A stretch of DNA of 64,000 bases, from assembly GCA_903937385.1 (NCBI GenBank), contig CAIZZF010000005.1, forward strand, positions 1-64,000. The letters are read 5' to 3'. Source of the DNA: an uncultured Holophagaceae bacterium (GTDB taxonomy: Bacteria; Acidobacteriota; Holophagae; Holophagales; Holophagaceae). The notes beneath the pieces were generated by a model. It searched no databases, was not told where the DNA came from, and saw only the letters and a program-made list of their open reading frames with translations. A program made the translations under genes and the position numbers. Of the stretch, positions 9,175-17,842 are shown one piece after another (within the stretch, counting starts at the first letter, position 1; the number at the start of each line of letters is the position of its first letter).

Positions 9175-11424
9175 ATGACCTTCAGCTTCCGCTCTGCGCT
9201 CAGCGCCTCTGGGGGCCGGACCTTTCTGGCCCTGATCAGCGCCTGGACCCTGGTCGCCGCAGGCATGCTGGGGCTGATCCTCTACTCCTCGGCCCGGGAA
9301 GACCGGGTCATCGCCCTCAACCGGGCCACAGACAGCTACCGGAAGGACCTGGTCTACCGCCGCTGGGCCGCCCAGCGCGGAGGGGTCTATGTCCCGGCGG
9401 ACGAGAAGACCCCGCCGAACCCCTACCTGAAGGACCTTGCCCAGCGCGATGTCACCACGACTACGGGCAGGAAGCTCACCCTGGTGAATCCCGCCTACCT
9501 CACGCGCATGGTCCATGAGATGGGGGACGAGAAGACCGGCCACACGTCGCACATCACGAGCCTCAAGCCGATCCGCCCCGAGAACGCGGGGGATCCCTGG
9601 GAGCAGAAGGCGCTCCAGGCCTTCGAGGGCGGCGCCCGGGACTACTCCGAAGTGCTGCAGGAGAACGGCCAGCCCGTGCTCCGGTACATGGGCGCCTTCC
9701 TGGTGGAGCCGAGCTGCCTGACCTGCCATGCCGAGCAGGGCTACAAGGTGGGAGATGTGCGGGGCGGCATCAGCGTCACGGTGCCGGTGGGCCTGCCCGT
9801 CGCCGCCGGCCTGACCCACAAGCGGGTCTCGATCCTGACGGTCCTGGCCTTCTGGAGCATGGGTAGCCTGGGGATCTTCCTGTGGGTCCGGAGGCTGACC
9901 AGGGCAGCCCGGGAGCAGGAGACGCTGATCCAGGATCTCGAGCTGAGCGCGCTCCGGTTCCGCCTCCTCTTCGAGACCTCGCCCGCCCCCATGCTCATCA
10001 ACGCCTCCGGGCGCCTGCTCCTGGCGAACGTCTCCGCCGCACGGATGCTCGAGGCCGACCGGCCCGAGGACCTCATCGGCCTGGAGGTCCCCGAGATCAT
10101 CAGTCCCAGCTACCGGGCGGCCGTCACGGAACGCATCCACGCGTCCGCCCGGGATGGAGTGCCCACACCGCCCGTCCAGGAGGCCTTCCTCACCCGAAAG
10201 GGCCGGGAGGTCTGGGTCGAGGTGCAGACGGTCCCCATCGAGCTGCCGGGTGGCCGCGCCACCCTGGTGTTCGCCCTGGACCTCAGCCAGCAGCGGCAGG
10301 ACGAAGAAGAACGCCGCAAGCTGGAAGCCGAGGTGCAGCACTCCCAGCGGCTGGACAGCCTCGGCAGCCTGGCCGGTGGCATCTCCCACGACATGAACAA
10401 CGTCCTGGCCGCGGTGATGGGCATGGCCTCCCTGCTGCAGCTGAAACACGCGGAGGACCCGTCCCTGGCCAAGTCACTGCTGACCATCGAGCATGCCGCA
10501 ACCCGGGGCCGGGATCTGGTGAAGGGCCTCACGGACTTCGCCCGGAAGGGGCTACACGAGCCGGCCGTCATGGACCTGAATGCCCTGGTGCGCAAGGAGC
10601 TGGATCTGCTCATCCGCACCAGCCGGCAGCGCTTCGTCTTCGAGGTGCAGCTGGACAAGGACCTGCCCCCGATCATGGGCGAAGCCACCACCCTGGGCAG
10701 CGCCTTCATGAACCTCTGTGTGAACGCCTTCGATGCCATGCCCCGCGGCGGGACCCTCTGGATCCGGACCTTCCGCCAGGAGGGGCGCGTGATGCTCCAG
10801 ATCCAGGACACCGGCGAGGGCATCCCCCAGGAGATCCTGCCCCGCGTCACCGAGCCTTTCTTCACCACCAAGGCCGCCGGGCGCGGCACCGGCCTGGGCC
10901 TCGCCATGGTCTACGGCACGGCCAAGGCCCACGGCGGCACCCTGGACATCCTGAGCGAGGTCGGCGAGGGCACCTGCATCACCCTCGGCTTTCCCTCCCT
11001 GCTTCCGGACTCGCCGGCCAAGCACATACCCCTCTCTGCCGACCTCTCGCCCAGGCACTCCCTCCGCATCCTGCTGGTGGACGATGACGACCTGATCCGC
11101 AGCACCCTGCCCCCCATGCTGGAGCAGCTCGGTCACCTGGTGGACGTCGCCTCCAGCGGCCTGGAGGCCCTCCGCAGGCTGGGCGGCGGCCTGGAGGCGG
11201 ACCTGGTGATCCTCGACCACCACATGCCGGGCCTGAGCGGCGCCGAGACCCTGCCCCGGATCCTGCAGCTGCGCCCGGAAGCACGCATCATCCTGGCCAC
11301 CGGCTTCCTGGACACGGACCTGAAGATCCTTCTTGCGGACTTCCCCGCCGTGGTGACCCTGCCGAAGCCCTTCGGCGTCGCCGAGCTCGAGCGCGTCCTG
11401 AGGCTCGCCACCGGCCGGGAGTGA
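9175..11424 (+). CDS. hybrid histidine kinase with CxxCH (Tll0287-like) sensor domain
   Basis: A 749-residue membrane sensor. An N-terminal membrane helix (about residues 16-38) and a second near residues 220-238 enclose a periplasmic Tll0287-like/DUF3365 domain that has GGVYVP...TPPNPYL and a single CLTCH haem c motif (Cys181, Cys184, His185). A PAS domain, HisKA (His405 in GGISHDMNN), HATPase and a C-terminal receiver (Asp681 in LVILDHHMPG) follow. The haem motif suggests redox or gas sensing; this is inference from the motif. It lies 39 bases after cheB on the same strand, so it may be part of that transcript. Confidence 0.92.
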   Translation: MTFSFRSALSASGGRTFLALISAWTLVAAGMLGLILYSSAREDRVIALNRATDSYRKDLVYRRWAAQRGGVYVPADEKTPPNPYLKDLAQRDVTTTTGRKLTLVNPAYLTRMVHEMGDEKTGHTSHITSLKPIRPENAGDPWEQKALQAFEGGARDYSEVLQENGQPVLRYMGAFLVEPSCLTCHAEQGYKVGDVRGGISVTVPVGLPVAAGLTHKRVSILTVLAFWSMGSLGIFLWVRRLTRAAREQETLIQDLELSALRFRLLFETSPAPMLINASGRLLLANVSAARMLEADRPEDLIGLEVPEIISPSYRAAVTERIHASARDGVPTPPVQEAFLTRKGREVWVEVQTVPIELPGGRATLVFALDLSQQRQDEEERRKLEAEVQHSQRLDSLGSLAGGISHDMNNVLAAVMGMASLLQLKHAEDPSLAKSLLTIEHAATRGRDLVKGLTDFARKGLHEPAVMDLNALVRKELDLLIRTSRQRFVFEVQLDKDLPPIMGEATTLGSAFMNLCVNAFDAMPRGGTLWIRTFRQEGRVMLQIQDTGEGIPQEILPRVTEPFFTTKAAGRGTGLGLAMVYGTAKAHGGTLDILSEVGEGTCITLGFPSLLPDSPAKHIPLSADLSPRHSLRILLVDDDDLIRSTLPPMLEQLGHLVDVASSGLEALRRLGGGLEADLVILDHHMPGLSGAETLPRILQLRPEARIILATGFLDTDLKILLADFPAVVTLPKPFGVAELERVLRLATGRE

Positions 11425-11450
11425 AGCCCACCCACGATTTATAGATGACG

Positions 11451-11632
11451 AACAACCACTCTCGCAGAGAAAGGACGAGGGGGACGGAGGGGCGCTGAGG
11501 GCTGCGGGTTTGCCGCTTTTCTCTGCGAACCTCAGCCCTCTCCGCATCCTCTGCGAGAGTGGCTGCTCTTCCCCCACGAGCTGGATGAATCCCGGGAGAG
11601 GTGGCATTCCCCGAAAGCCCGGAAGAACCCTT
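11451..11632. repeat. dispersed inverted-repeat element, copy 1
   Basis: A 17-base terminal inverted repeat (11453-11469 against 11549-11565, one mismatch) encloses about 80 bases. Similarity to a second copy at 42691-42862 continues for about 65 bases beyond the right arm, up to the GGAAGAACC segment. The copy occupies the gap between two convergent genes, so the folded RNA may also act as a transcription end. No transposase is encoded. Confidence 0.8.
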
Positions 11633-11644
11633 AGGTGGGCTGCC

Positions 11645-13252
11645 TCAGGCCTCGCCGCCGGCCTTCTTCGCCCGGATGCGCTCGGCGGAGCCGGGGTAGA
11701 GGTCATCCAGGCAGTGCGGGCAGATGCCGTGGGTGAAGGTGGCCGCCGAGTGCTGGGAGATGTAGCCCTCCAGCTGCTCCCAGTAGCCCTCGTCATTGCG
11801 GATCTTTTTGCACTGGGCACAGATCGGGAGCAGGCCGCTCAGGGTCCGGATCTCGTTGATCTTCTCCAGGAGCTCTGTGTTGAGGCGTCCCAGCTCGCTG
11901 TTGGCCTCCTCCAGGCTCTCCCGGTTCTGTCGGATCTTCTTGTTGTAGGCGATGAGGATCAGGACGATGGAGACCAGGAACCCGAGACTGATCAGCAGGA
12001 GGAGGGTCGTGTAGCGTCCCTTCTCCAGCTTCAGAGAAGAGATCACCCGCTCTTTCTTCAGGGAGTCGATCTCACTGTCCTTCCTGAGGGTGATGATTCT
12101 CATGTTCATGTCGGCGGCCCGGGGATCCTCCTGCGCGGTGTAGGTCGCCTCCTTGGTCGCCACATAGAGCTTGTAGTACCGGTAGGACTCCGCCCCTCTG
12201 CCTTCCTTCTCGAAGGCGTCGGAGGTGAGTTTGTAGCTCACCGCGAGCTCGTCCTGGGCGTTGATCCTGGCGGCCAGGGCTGCGGCCTCCTTGGCGCGGA
12301 GGACGGCCCGGCCCGGGTCCCCCGAGAGCAGGTGCAGCCGCGCCAGGGCGTTCAGCACCTGAGCGCGGCCATGCTTCTGGTCCTGCTTGCCATACTCGAC
12401 CAGCGCTGCCTGGAGGTGCTTAAGGGCCTTGCCGAACTGCTTCAGCTCCGTGTAGGTCATGCCCAGGTTCAGGTCCGCATAGGCCAAGAAAGTCTTGTTG
12501 GGACTCTGGCCGATGAGCTCCAGGGCCTCCTCATGCTGCCTCAGCGCAGCCTCGTGCCGCCCCAGCCGGAACTCGGAGTAGCCGAGGTTGAGCTTGGTCT
12601 GGATGAGCCGCTGCAAATCCGGCTTCTGGGCCAGGCGCTGCATGATCTTCTGGTAGTAGGAGATCGCTTTTTCGTACTGCTCCATGCGGTGGTAGAGGAC
12701 CCCGATGTTGTTCAGGGACACGATCGAGGCCGTCTCCAGGGACATCTCCTCCCGGATGCGCAGCGACTCCAGGTGCTCCTCGAGCGCCTTGCTGTAGAGG
12801 CCCATGAAGGCGTAGGCGATCCCCAGGGTGCTGCGGGACCGGGCGATGCGTTCCTTGTTGTTGAGCTTGATGCTCAGGGCCAGAGACTCCTGGCCGAACT
12901 GGACCGCCTTGGTGAAGTCTCCGGTCTGCGAGCAGCCGAAGGCGATCCTGGAGAGGAAGGCGGCCTCCTTCTCCAGGTCGCCCTCTTTGCGCGAGAGGGC
13001 GAGGCCCTCCTCCGCCAGGGCCAGAGCCTCCTGGGGCGCAGAGCTCTCGAGCCGGCTCACCAGGTCCTCCTGCGCCGTGAGCCGCTCCAGCCCCTGGAGC
13101 CCCGGCAGCGCAGCCTTCAGGGCCTCCACCGTAGGCGCCTGGGCCATGACCGGGCCAAGTCCCAGGCACACCAGCCACAGGACCACGCCCAACAGCCTGC
13201 CCAAGGCAGGAGGCATCCAGCCCTGGCGGGAGGGGGAGCAGCGTCGGTTCAT
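11645..13252 (-). CDS. secreted/membrane TPR sensor protein with zinc-ribbon-like tail
   Basis: A 535-residue protein with an N-terminal signal segment ending near AQAP, a periplasmic block of TPR-like repeats (about residues 50-390), a single membrane helix near residues 410-430 (TLLLLISLGFLVSIVLIL), a short coiled coil and a cytoplasmic tail with ICAQCKKIR and GICPHC. This CxxC...CxxC tail is recognisable as a module often appended to PAS and receiver proteins. There is no kinase or cyclase domain, so this looks like a sensor without a classical output. Function not known. Confidence 0.8.
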   Translation of the reverse strand: MNRRCSPSRQGWMPPALGRLLGVVLWLVCLGLGPVMAQAPTVEALKAALPGLQGLERLTAQEDLVSRLESSAPQEALALAEEGLALSRKEGDLEKEAAFLSRIAFGCSQTGDFTKAVQFGQESLALSIKLNNKERIARSRSTLGIAYAFMGLYSKALEEHLESLRIREEMSLETASIVSLNNIGVLYHRMEQYEKAISYYQKIMQRLAQKPDLQRLIQTKLNLGYSEFRLGRHEAALRQHEEALELIGQSPNKTFLAYADLNLGMTYTELKQFGKALKHLQAALVEYGKQDQKHGRAQVLNALARLHLLSGDPGRAVLRAKEAAALAARINAQDELAVSYKLTSDAFEKEGRGAESYRYYKLYVATKEATYTAQEDPRAADMNMRIITLRKDSEIDSLKKERVISSLKLEKGRYTTLLLLISLGFLVSIVLILIAYNKKIRQNRESLEEANSELGRLNTELLEKINEIRTLSGLLPICAQCKKIRNDEGYWEQLEGYISQHSAATFTHGICPHCLDDLYPGSAERIRAKKAGGEA

Positions 13253-13356
13253 CAGTTCCTGAGGTCAGCGGCCGGTTCAGGGCCTCTCCTCTGATCGGAC
13301 GAATGGCTCCGAAACTCAACCTTTGGCGGGGGTGGTGGCACCCGGCCACGGTCTCG

Positions 13357-13559
13357 GTTGGCTGTCGGCTATCGGCTAACAGCTGTCAGGAAAGGACGGG
13401 ATTCGACCCACACGATCAGGCCCGCGGCACCTTCTTGAGCCGAGAGCCGATAGCTGACAGCTGTCAGTAAAGGACAGGATCCGACCCACGCGATCAGGCC
13501 CGCGGCGCCTTCTTGAGCCGAGAGCCGAGAGCCGATAGCTGACAGCTGACAGCTGTGCA
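13357..13559. repeat. heptamer-rich repeat with two 78-bp direct copies
   Basis: Two adjacent direct copies, starting at 13381 and 13459, each run from AGCTGTCAG through an ACCCAC.CGATCAGGCCCGCGGC core to GAGCCGATAGCTGACA. Both are flanked by heptamers of the GCCGAGA/GCTGACA type. Related heptamer blocks occur at 47976-48121 and 51595-51684. The block separates the TPR sensor gene from the mlaD-like gene. Bases 13253-13356 show no gene. Confidence 0.8.
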
Positions 13560-13566
13560 GGTGCCA

Positions 13567-14532
13567 TCAGGGCTTCGGCGGCGTCTTCCGGGCGGCCTCG
13601 ATGGCCTGGCGGGCCTTCTCGCGCTCGGCTTCGCTGGGGGTGCCCCAGACGGCGCGGCTGGGCTTCTGCTTGAGCAGCTGGAGCAGCTCTTCTACGGAGG
13701 CCAGGGAGCGACGCAGGCTGTGCAGGGTCTGCTCCAGCTCCGGCTGGTCCTCGGCGGCGAAGCGGCCCATGAAGGTCTCGGCCTGCTTGAGGGTGGCGGC
13801 CAGGCTCACCAGGATCTGGTCCAGCTCGGGGCCGCGCTTGTCGAGCAGCGCCCGCACCGTGGTCAGGCTCTGCTCCAGGGTGGCGAGGGCCTTGTCCGCC
13901 TCGCCCATGCTGCGGTCCGCATGGCCCACCAGGCCGCGGCTGTCCTTGGCCAGGGCCTGGAAGTCCCGCAGGGTGGTGTCCAGGGACTGCAGGGCCTGGC
14001 GCACGGAGGGATGCTCCAGGAGGTCCCCCAGGCCCTTCTGCTCGACCCGGGCGCGCAGACCGTCCACGCCCGCCGTGAGGCTCGCCATCAGGTGGTCGGC
14101 CCGCTCCATCACCCCGGCGATGGAGACGCCGGCATCCCCGGGCAGCTCCTCGCCCGGGGCCAGGAGCACCTGCCGCTGGGCCAGCGGGGGCAGGTGCAGG
14201 TCCAGCATCATGCTGCCCACGCCCTTGGGGGCCAGACTGGCCCGGGTGCCCCGCCAGAGCTGCATGCCCTCCCGCACGCTGATGTGGGCCACAAACAGGT
14301 AGTCCTTCCCCTCCTGGCGCATGTCCACCCGCTCCACGGCGCCGATGCGGTAGCCCTTCAGCTGCACGTCCATGCCCGGCGTCAGGCCTTCCATCTGCTC
14401 CAGGCGCACCTGCAGCGGGTAGGTGCGCTCGGTGACGGCGCCGGCGTTCTTGTAGGCCACCAGCGCGGCCAGGAGGGCGATGGCCAGGAGCACGAAGAAG
14501 CCCAGGCGGGCATCCTGTTTTTCGAAGTTCAT
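13567..14532 (-). CDS. MCE-domain lipid transport protein (MlaD-like)
   Basis: A 321-residue periplasmic substrate-binding subunit of an MCE lipid transporter. One N-terminal membrane helix (LGFFVLLAIALLAALVAYK) is followed by an MCE domain (GLTPGMDVQLKGYRIGAVERV) and a long helical coiled-coil region, ending in a basic, proline-containing tail. The ATG at 14532 overlaps the stop of the ATPase gene (ATGA), so it is coupled to it. A longer upstream start would only read into the ATPase gene. The gene order permease, ATPase, MCE protein matches the Mla-type core, with no mlaB or mlaC. Confidence 0.88.
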   Translation of the reverse strand: MNFEKQDARLGFFVLLAIALLAALVAYKNAGAVTERTYPLQVRLEQMEGLTPGMDVQLKGYRIGAVERVDMRQEGKDYLFVAHISVREGMQLWRGTRASLAPKGVGSMMLDLHLPPLAQRQVLLAPGEELPGDAGVSIAGVMERADHLMASLTAGVDGLRARVEQKGLGDLLEHPSVRQALQSLDTTLRDFQALAKDSRGLVGHADRSMGEADKALATLEQSLTTVRALLDKRGPELDQILVSLAATLKQAETFMGRFAAEDQPELEQTLHSLRRSLASVEELLQLLKQKPSRAVWGTPSEAEREKARQAIEAARKTPPKP

Positions 14533-15194
14533 GGCACCTCCAGCAGAACCGGCAGGGACGGCATGGCGAAGCAGCACCAGGGGGCGCCCGCGAAGGGACC
14601 CGGCTCCTCCTGCGCGATGACGAGGGTCTTCCCGGGGTCCAGCTCCCAGTCCCGGATCACCTGCAGGGCCGTAGCCCGGTCCGCCGAGTCCAGTCCCTCC
14701 AGGGGGTCGTCCAGCAGGATCAGCTCGGGCGCCAGGGCCAGCACCCGGGCCAGGTTGCCGTGCCTGCGGGCTGAGGCACTCAGGGCATGGGGCCGCAGGC
14801 CCGCCACGGAGAGCAGTCCCAGGCGGTCCAGCGCGGCCCCCACCCGGGCCGCGACCTCCGCGGCCGACAGCCCCCGGAAGCGCAGGGGCAGTGCGATGTT
14901 CTCCCGCAGGCTCAGGTTCGAGAGCAGGCCGCCGCGGGCAAAGGCGAGCCCTACTTCCACGCGCCCCGTCAGGGTCAGGGCCCCGTCCCCGGGCCAGAGG
15001 AGGCGCCCCCCCACGGCCACCCGCCCACGCAGGGGCTGCTCCGTGCCCGCGATCACCTTCAGCAGGCGGCTCTTGCCGCTGCCGCTGCTGCCTGTGATCA
15101 GCTGGCGGCCGCCACGCGGCACGGCCAGCGCCAGGTCCTTGAGCAGGAGGCGGCCGTCCAGGGCGGCGAGGGCGAGGTCACGCAGCTCGATCAT
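14529..15194 (-). CDS. MCE-associated ABC ATPase (MlaF-like) with degenerate motifs
   Basis: A 221-residue ABC ATPase that should energise the MlaE-like permease. Walker A is intact (GSSGSGKS, Lys41). The signature position reads LSASARRH instead of LSGG. Walker B reads ILLDDP (Asp162-Asp163), so Asp replaces the catalytic Glu. The switch-His region reads VIAQEEPG with no His. At 221 residues it is shorter than the usual 250-270. The ATG at 15194 was chosen because the domain starts there (MIELRDLAL). It follows the permease after 7 bases. Confidence 0.85.
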   Translation of the reverse strand: MIELRDLALAALDGRLLLKDLALAVPRGGRQLITGSSGSGKSRLLKVIAGTEQPLRGRVAVGGRLLWPGDGALTLTGRVEVGLAFARGGLLSNLSLRENIALPLRFRGLSAAEVAARVGAALDRLGLLSVAGLRPHALSASARRHGNLARVLALAPELILLDDPLEGLDSADRATALQVIRDWELDPGKTLVIAQEEPGPFAGAPWCCFAMPSLPVLLEVP

Positions 15195-15201
15195 GGGCGG
15201 C

Positions 15202-15987
15202 TCAGAAATAGAACAGGGCTGCGATGAGCCCGTCCAGCAGGAAGATCGCCACCAGGGCCGTGACGACGGTCCGGGTGACGGCCTGGGGGATCTCGGTCTG
15301 GCTGCGCCGGATGCCCAGGCCGAAGTGGCACGCATGGAAGGTGATGGCGCCCGAGAAGAGGACCACCTTGAGCAGCGTGGCGACAAAGTCGCGGTTGGAC
15401 AGCGTCTGTCGAACCGAGTCCATGAAGAACCCGAAGGTCACGCCATACTTCAGCTTCGCCACCAGGAAGCCCCCGGCCAGGGCGGCCGCGTCGAAGAACA
15501 CCACCAGCGCGAAGACCGAGACCAGCACCCCCACCCAGCGGGGCAGCAGCAGGTACTGGTAGGGATTCACGCCGTGGGCGGCGAGGGCGTCCACCTCGCC
15601 GTTCAGCTGCATGGCGCCCAGCTCCGCGGCAATGGCGGTCGAGCTGCGGCCGATGACCAGCACCGCCGTCAGCAGCGGCCCCAGCTCCCGGAGGATGATC
15701 AGCACCATCAGGACGCCGATGTACTGCTCCGCGCCCAGACCCGAGAGCTGGCTGAAGGCCTGGATGAGCGTCACCGCCCCCAGCAGCAGTGCGGTCCCAC
15801 TCACCAGCGCCAGGGCCTGCAGGCCCGTGAAGCGGATCTGCAGGCGGATCTGGGCCCCCACGATCGGCAGTTGGCCCAGGCGCAGCAGCAGCGCGAACCG
15901 CAGCGTCCGCAGGACCAGGTGCACCTGGTCGCCCAGGAACTCGAGGAAGCCGCGGACCGGCGCGCCGAGCCGAGCGAGGAAGTTCAT
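15202..15987 (-). CDS. MCE-associated permease (MlaE-like)
   Basis: A 261-residue integral membrane protein of the MlaE/YrbE family, first gene of a three-gene lipid transport cassette. It has about five to six hydrophobic helices and the family's LRELGPLLTAVLVIGRSSTAIAAELG block between residues about 98 and 125. It probably moves phospholipids between the inner and outer membrane with the ATPase and MCE protein downstream. Direction of transport cannot be told from sequence. Confidence 0.9.
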   Translation of the reverse strand: MNFLARLGAPVRGFLEFLGDQVHLVLRTLRFALLLRLGQLPIVGAQIRLQIRFTGLQALALVSGTALLLGAVTLIQAFSQLSGLGAEQYIGVLMVLIILRELGPLLTAVLVIGRSSTAIAAELGAMQLNGEVDALAAHGVNPYQYLLLPRWVGVLVSVFALVVFFDAAALAGGFLVAKLKYGVTFGFFMDSVRQTLSNRDFVATLLKVVLFSGAITFHACHFGLGIRRSQTEIPQAVTRTVVTALVAIFLLDGLIAALFYF

Positions 15988-16032
15988 TTTTCTCCCAATG
16001 GATGGCCCAGCCTACCAGGGATCAGGCCTTAC

Positions 16033-16656
16033 CTATCGGCCCACGACGAACCCGTCCGCGTAGTCGATGACCGTCACCACCCGGTAGTCCCGGTGCGGCG
16101 CAGAACCAGCCCCGGCCTGATGCAGGTCGGGATTGAACAGGTTGTGCCGATGCCCCCGGTCCGGCACCCCATCGTCCACCAGCAGCTGGATGACGACCTG
16201 CCGGGGGTCCTCTTCTAGCGTGCCGATGTTCTCGGCCACGGTGCCCTGCCAGGTGCCCAGGCGGTTGAGCCGCGCCGACAGGCGGCTGCCGTCCGCGCCC
16301 ACATGGCCGATCGCCCCCCGGGGGCCAATGTCCTGGGCGTGCAGCCGGGCGGCCTGGGCCAGCCCCTCGTTGAACCGCAGCGGGCCCACGGGCGTCACGG
16401 ACTCCAGGAAGGCGATGGCCTCGTCCAGGGCGGCCACACCTTCCTCTGTGCGCAGCGGCACCCGGTCCGGCCGCACCCAGAGCTTGCCCTCGAACCAGCC
16501 CCGCAGCTCCCGCAGGTGCCGGGCGTAGGCCTTGGGCCGCACCCGCAGGTCGCTCATCTCCTGCACCACCGCCCGCTCGAAGGCCGTGGCCTTGGGCGGG
16601 GCCGGGGCCTGCGCCAGAAGCGGCAGCGCGGCCAGGAACAGCAGGTTGAGCCTCAT
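16033..16656 (-). CDS. secreted CAP-domain (SCP/PR1-like) protein
   Basis: A 207-residue protein with an N-terminal signal peptide (LNLLFLAALPLLAQAPAP) and a CAP domain. The N-terminal helix has VQEMSDLRVRPKAYARHL. Later come LRFNEGLAQAARLHAQDI, the GHVGADG loop, VAENIG and the GHRHNLFNP segment, all typical of bacterial YkwD-like proteins. Substrate or binding partner unknown. It lies 45 bases upstream of the permease gene on the same strand and could share its transcript. Confidence 0.88.
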   Translation of the reverse strand: MRLNLLFLAALPLLAQAPAPPKATAFERAVVQEMSDLRVRPKAYARHLRELRGWFEGKLWVRPDRVPLRTEEGVAALDEAIAFLESVTPVGPLRFNEGLAQAARLHAQDIGPRGAIGHVGADGSRLSARLNRLGTWQGTVAENIGTLEEDPRQVVIQLLVDDGVPDRGHRHNLFNPDLHQAGAGSAPHRDYRVVTVIDYADGFVVGR

Positions 16657-16707
16657 GGGAACCTCGGATGGGTTCCGAAGTATAGGCGTGGTCAGATGGC
16701 CCTATCG

Positions 16708-16733
16708 AAAAAACGGGGCGATGAACGCCCCGT
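16708..16733 (-). terminator. Rho-independent terminator after cysK
   Basis: Read on the minus strand, a 7-base-pair perfect stem (CGGGGCG/CGCCCCG, loop of five) is followed by a run of six T. It lies about 20 bases past the cysK stop and before the CAP gene, so it should end the cysK transcript. Confidence 0.75.
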
Positions 16734-16753
16734 CAGGTCCTTGTCGGTCGGCC

Positions 16754-17719
16754 TTAGGCCACCGGCCCATCAATCTCGGCGTAGAGGGGGTGGGTGAGGT
16801 AGCGCTCGCCGGTGTCGCAGAGGACGGCCACGATGGTCTTGCCCGCGCCCAGCTCCTTGGCCAGCTCCAGGGCGGCGAAGACGATGGCGCCAGTGCTGAT
16901 GCCGGAGAGCAGACCCTCTTCCCGGGCCAGGCGGCGGGCTGTGGCGATGGCGTCGTCGTAGTCGACGGGGCGGATGCGCTGGAAGGCCTCGCGGTTCAGG
17001 ATGCCCGGCACGAAGTTGGGCCCGAGGCCCTGGATCTTGTGGGGACCGGCCTTGCCGGCGCTCAGCAGGGGCGATGCCTCCGGCTCCACGGCCACCACCA
17101 GGGTGCCGGGCTTGCGCTCGGCCAGCACCTCGCCCACGCCGGTGACGGTGCCACCGGTGCCCACGCCCGCGACAAAGGCGTCCAGCTCCGGCACCTGCTC
17201 CAGGATCTCCAGGGCGGTGGTGCGGCGGTGCACGGCGGGGTTGGCGGGGTTCTCGAACTGGCGCACCAGGAAGTAGCGGGGGTCGGCGTCTGCCAGCTCC
17301 TGGGCCTTGTCCACGGCGGCCTTCATGCCCCCGGACCCCGGCGTCAGCACCAGCTCCGCGCCGTAGGCCTTGAGCAGCGCGCGGCGCTCCTGGGTCATGG
17401 TGTCGGGCATGACGAGGGTGATCTTGTAGCCCTTGGTGGCGGCCACGAAGGCCAGGCCGATGCCGGTGTTGCCGCTGGTGGCTTCCAGCAGGATCGAGCC
17501 AGGCTTGAGGGTGCCCCGGGCTTCCGCGTCCTGGATCATGCTCAGGGCGATGCGGTCCTTGACGCTGCCACCGGGGTTGGCGCTCTCAAGCTTCACGTAG
17601 ATTCGCGCCGACCCTTCCGGGACAATGCGGCTGAGGCGCACGACCGGCGTGTACCCCACGAGGTCATAGGCATGCTCGACGCGGTTGGGACGAAGGGTGG
17701 CTTTCTGGGGCTGGCTCAT
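16754..17719 (-). CDS. cysK: cysteine synthase A (O-acetylserine sulfhydrylase)
   Basis: A 321-residue PLP enzyme making cysteine from O-acetylserine and sulfide. The PLP lysine is Lys54 (NPGGSVKDR), the substrate loop is TSGNTG and the phosphate-binding loop is GVGTGGTVTGVG; the later GISTGA motif is also present. The ATG at 17719 is preceded by an AGGAG Shine-Dalgarno; an upstream extension would cross the promoter. It is transcribed divergently from a CymR-like regulator, which suggests that regulator controls it. Confidence 0.95.
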   Translation of the reverse strand: MSQPQKATLRPNRVEHAYDLVGYTPVVRLSRIVPEGSARIYVKLESANPGGSVKDRIALSMIQDAEARGTLKPGSILLEATSGNTGIGLAFVAATKGYKITLVMPDTMTQERRALLKAYGAELVLTPGSGGMKAAVDKAQELADADPRYFLVRQFENPANPAVHRRTTALEILEQVPELDAFVAGVGTGGTVTGVGEVLAERKPGTLVVAVEPEASPLLSAGKAGPHKIQGLGPNFVPGILNREAFQRIRPVDYDDAIATARRLAREEGLLSGISTGAIVFAALELAKELGAGKTIVAVLCDTGERYLTHPLYAEIDGPVA

Positions 17720-17760
17720 GGGTGGGATCTCCTGGGGTCGGGACTGGCCCTGGATTCGAA

Positions 17761-17788
17761 GTATGGAAAGAAAATCTAATTTGTCAAG
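17761..17788 (-). promoter_or_regulatory. candidate sigma-70 promoter of cysK
   Basis: On the minus strand a perfect TTGACA (17783-17788) is followed after 16 bases by CATACT (17761-17766). It lies in an AT-rich 120-base gap between cysK and the divergent regulator, in a genome with very GC-rich surroundings. The repeated GTATAC-type segments in the same gap may be operator sites. Confidence 0.6.
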
Positions 17789-17842
17789 TTTGTTAATTGA
17801 TTTTGTTGTATACTTGGTTATCATGAACGCGGAGGTCCAGTC

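Noticed and set aside
13555-16218. Long plus-strand open frame opposite the MCE cassette
   Set aside because: It is the antisense of mlaD/mlaF/mlaE-like genes, all of which carry recognisable motifs on the minus strand.
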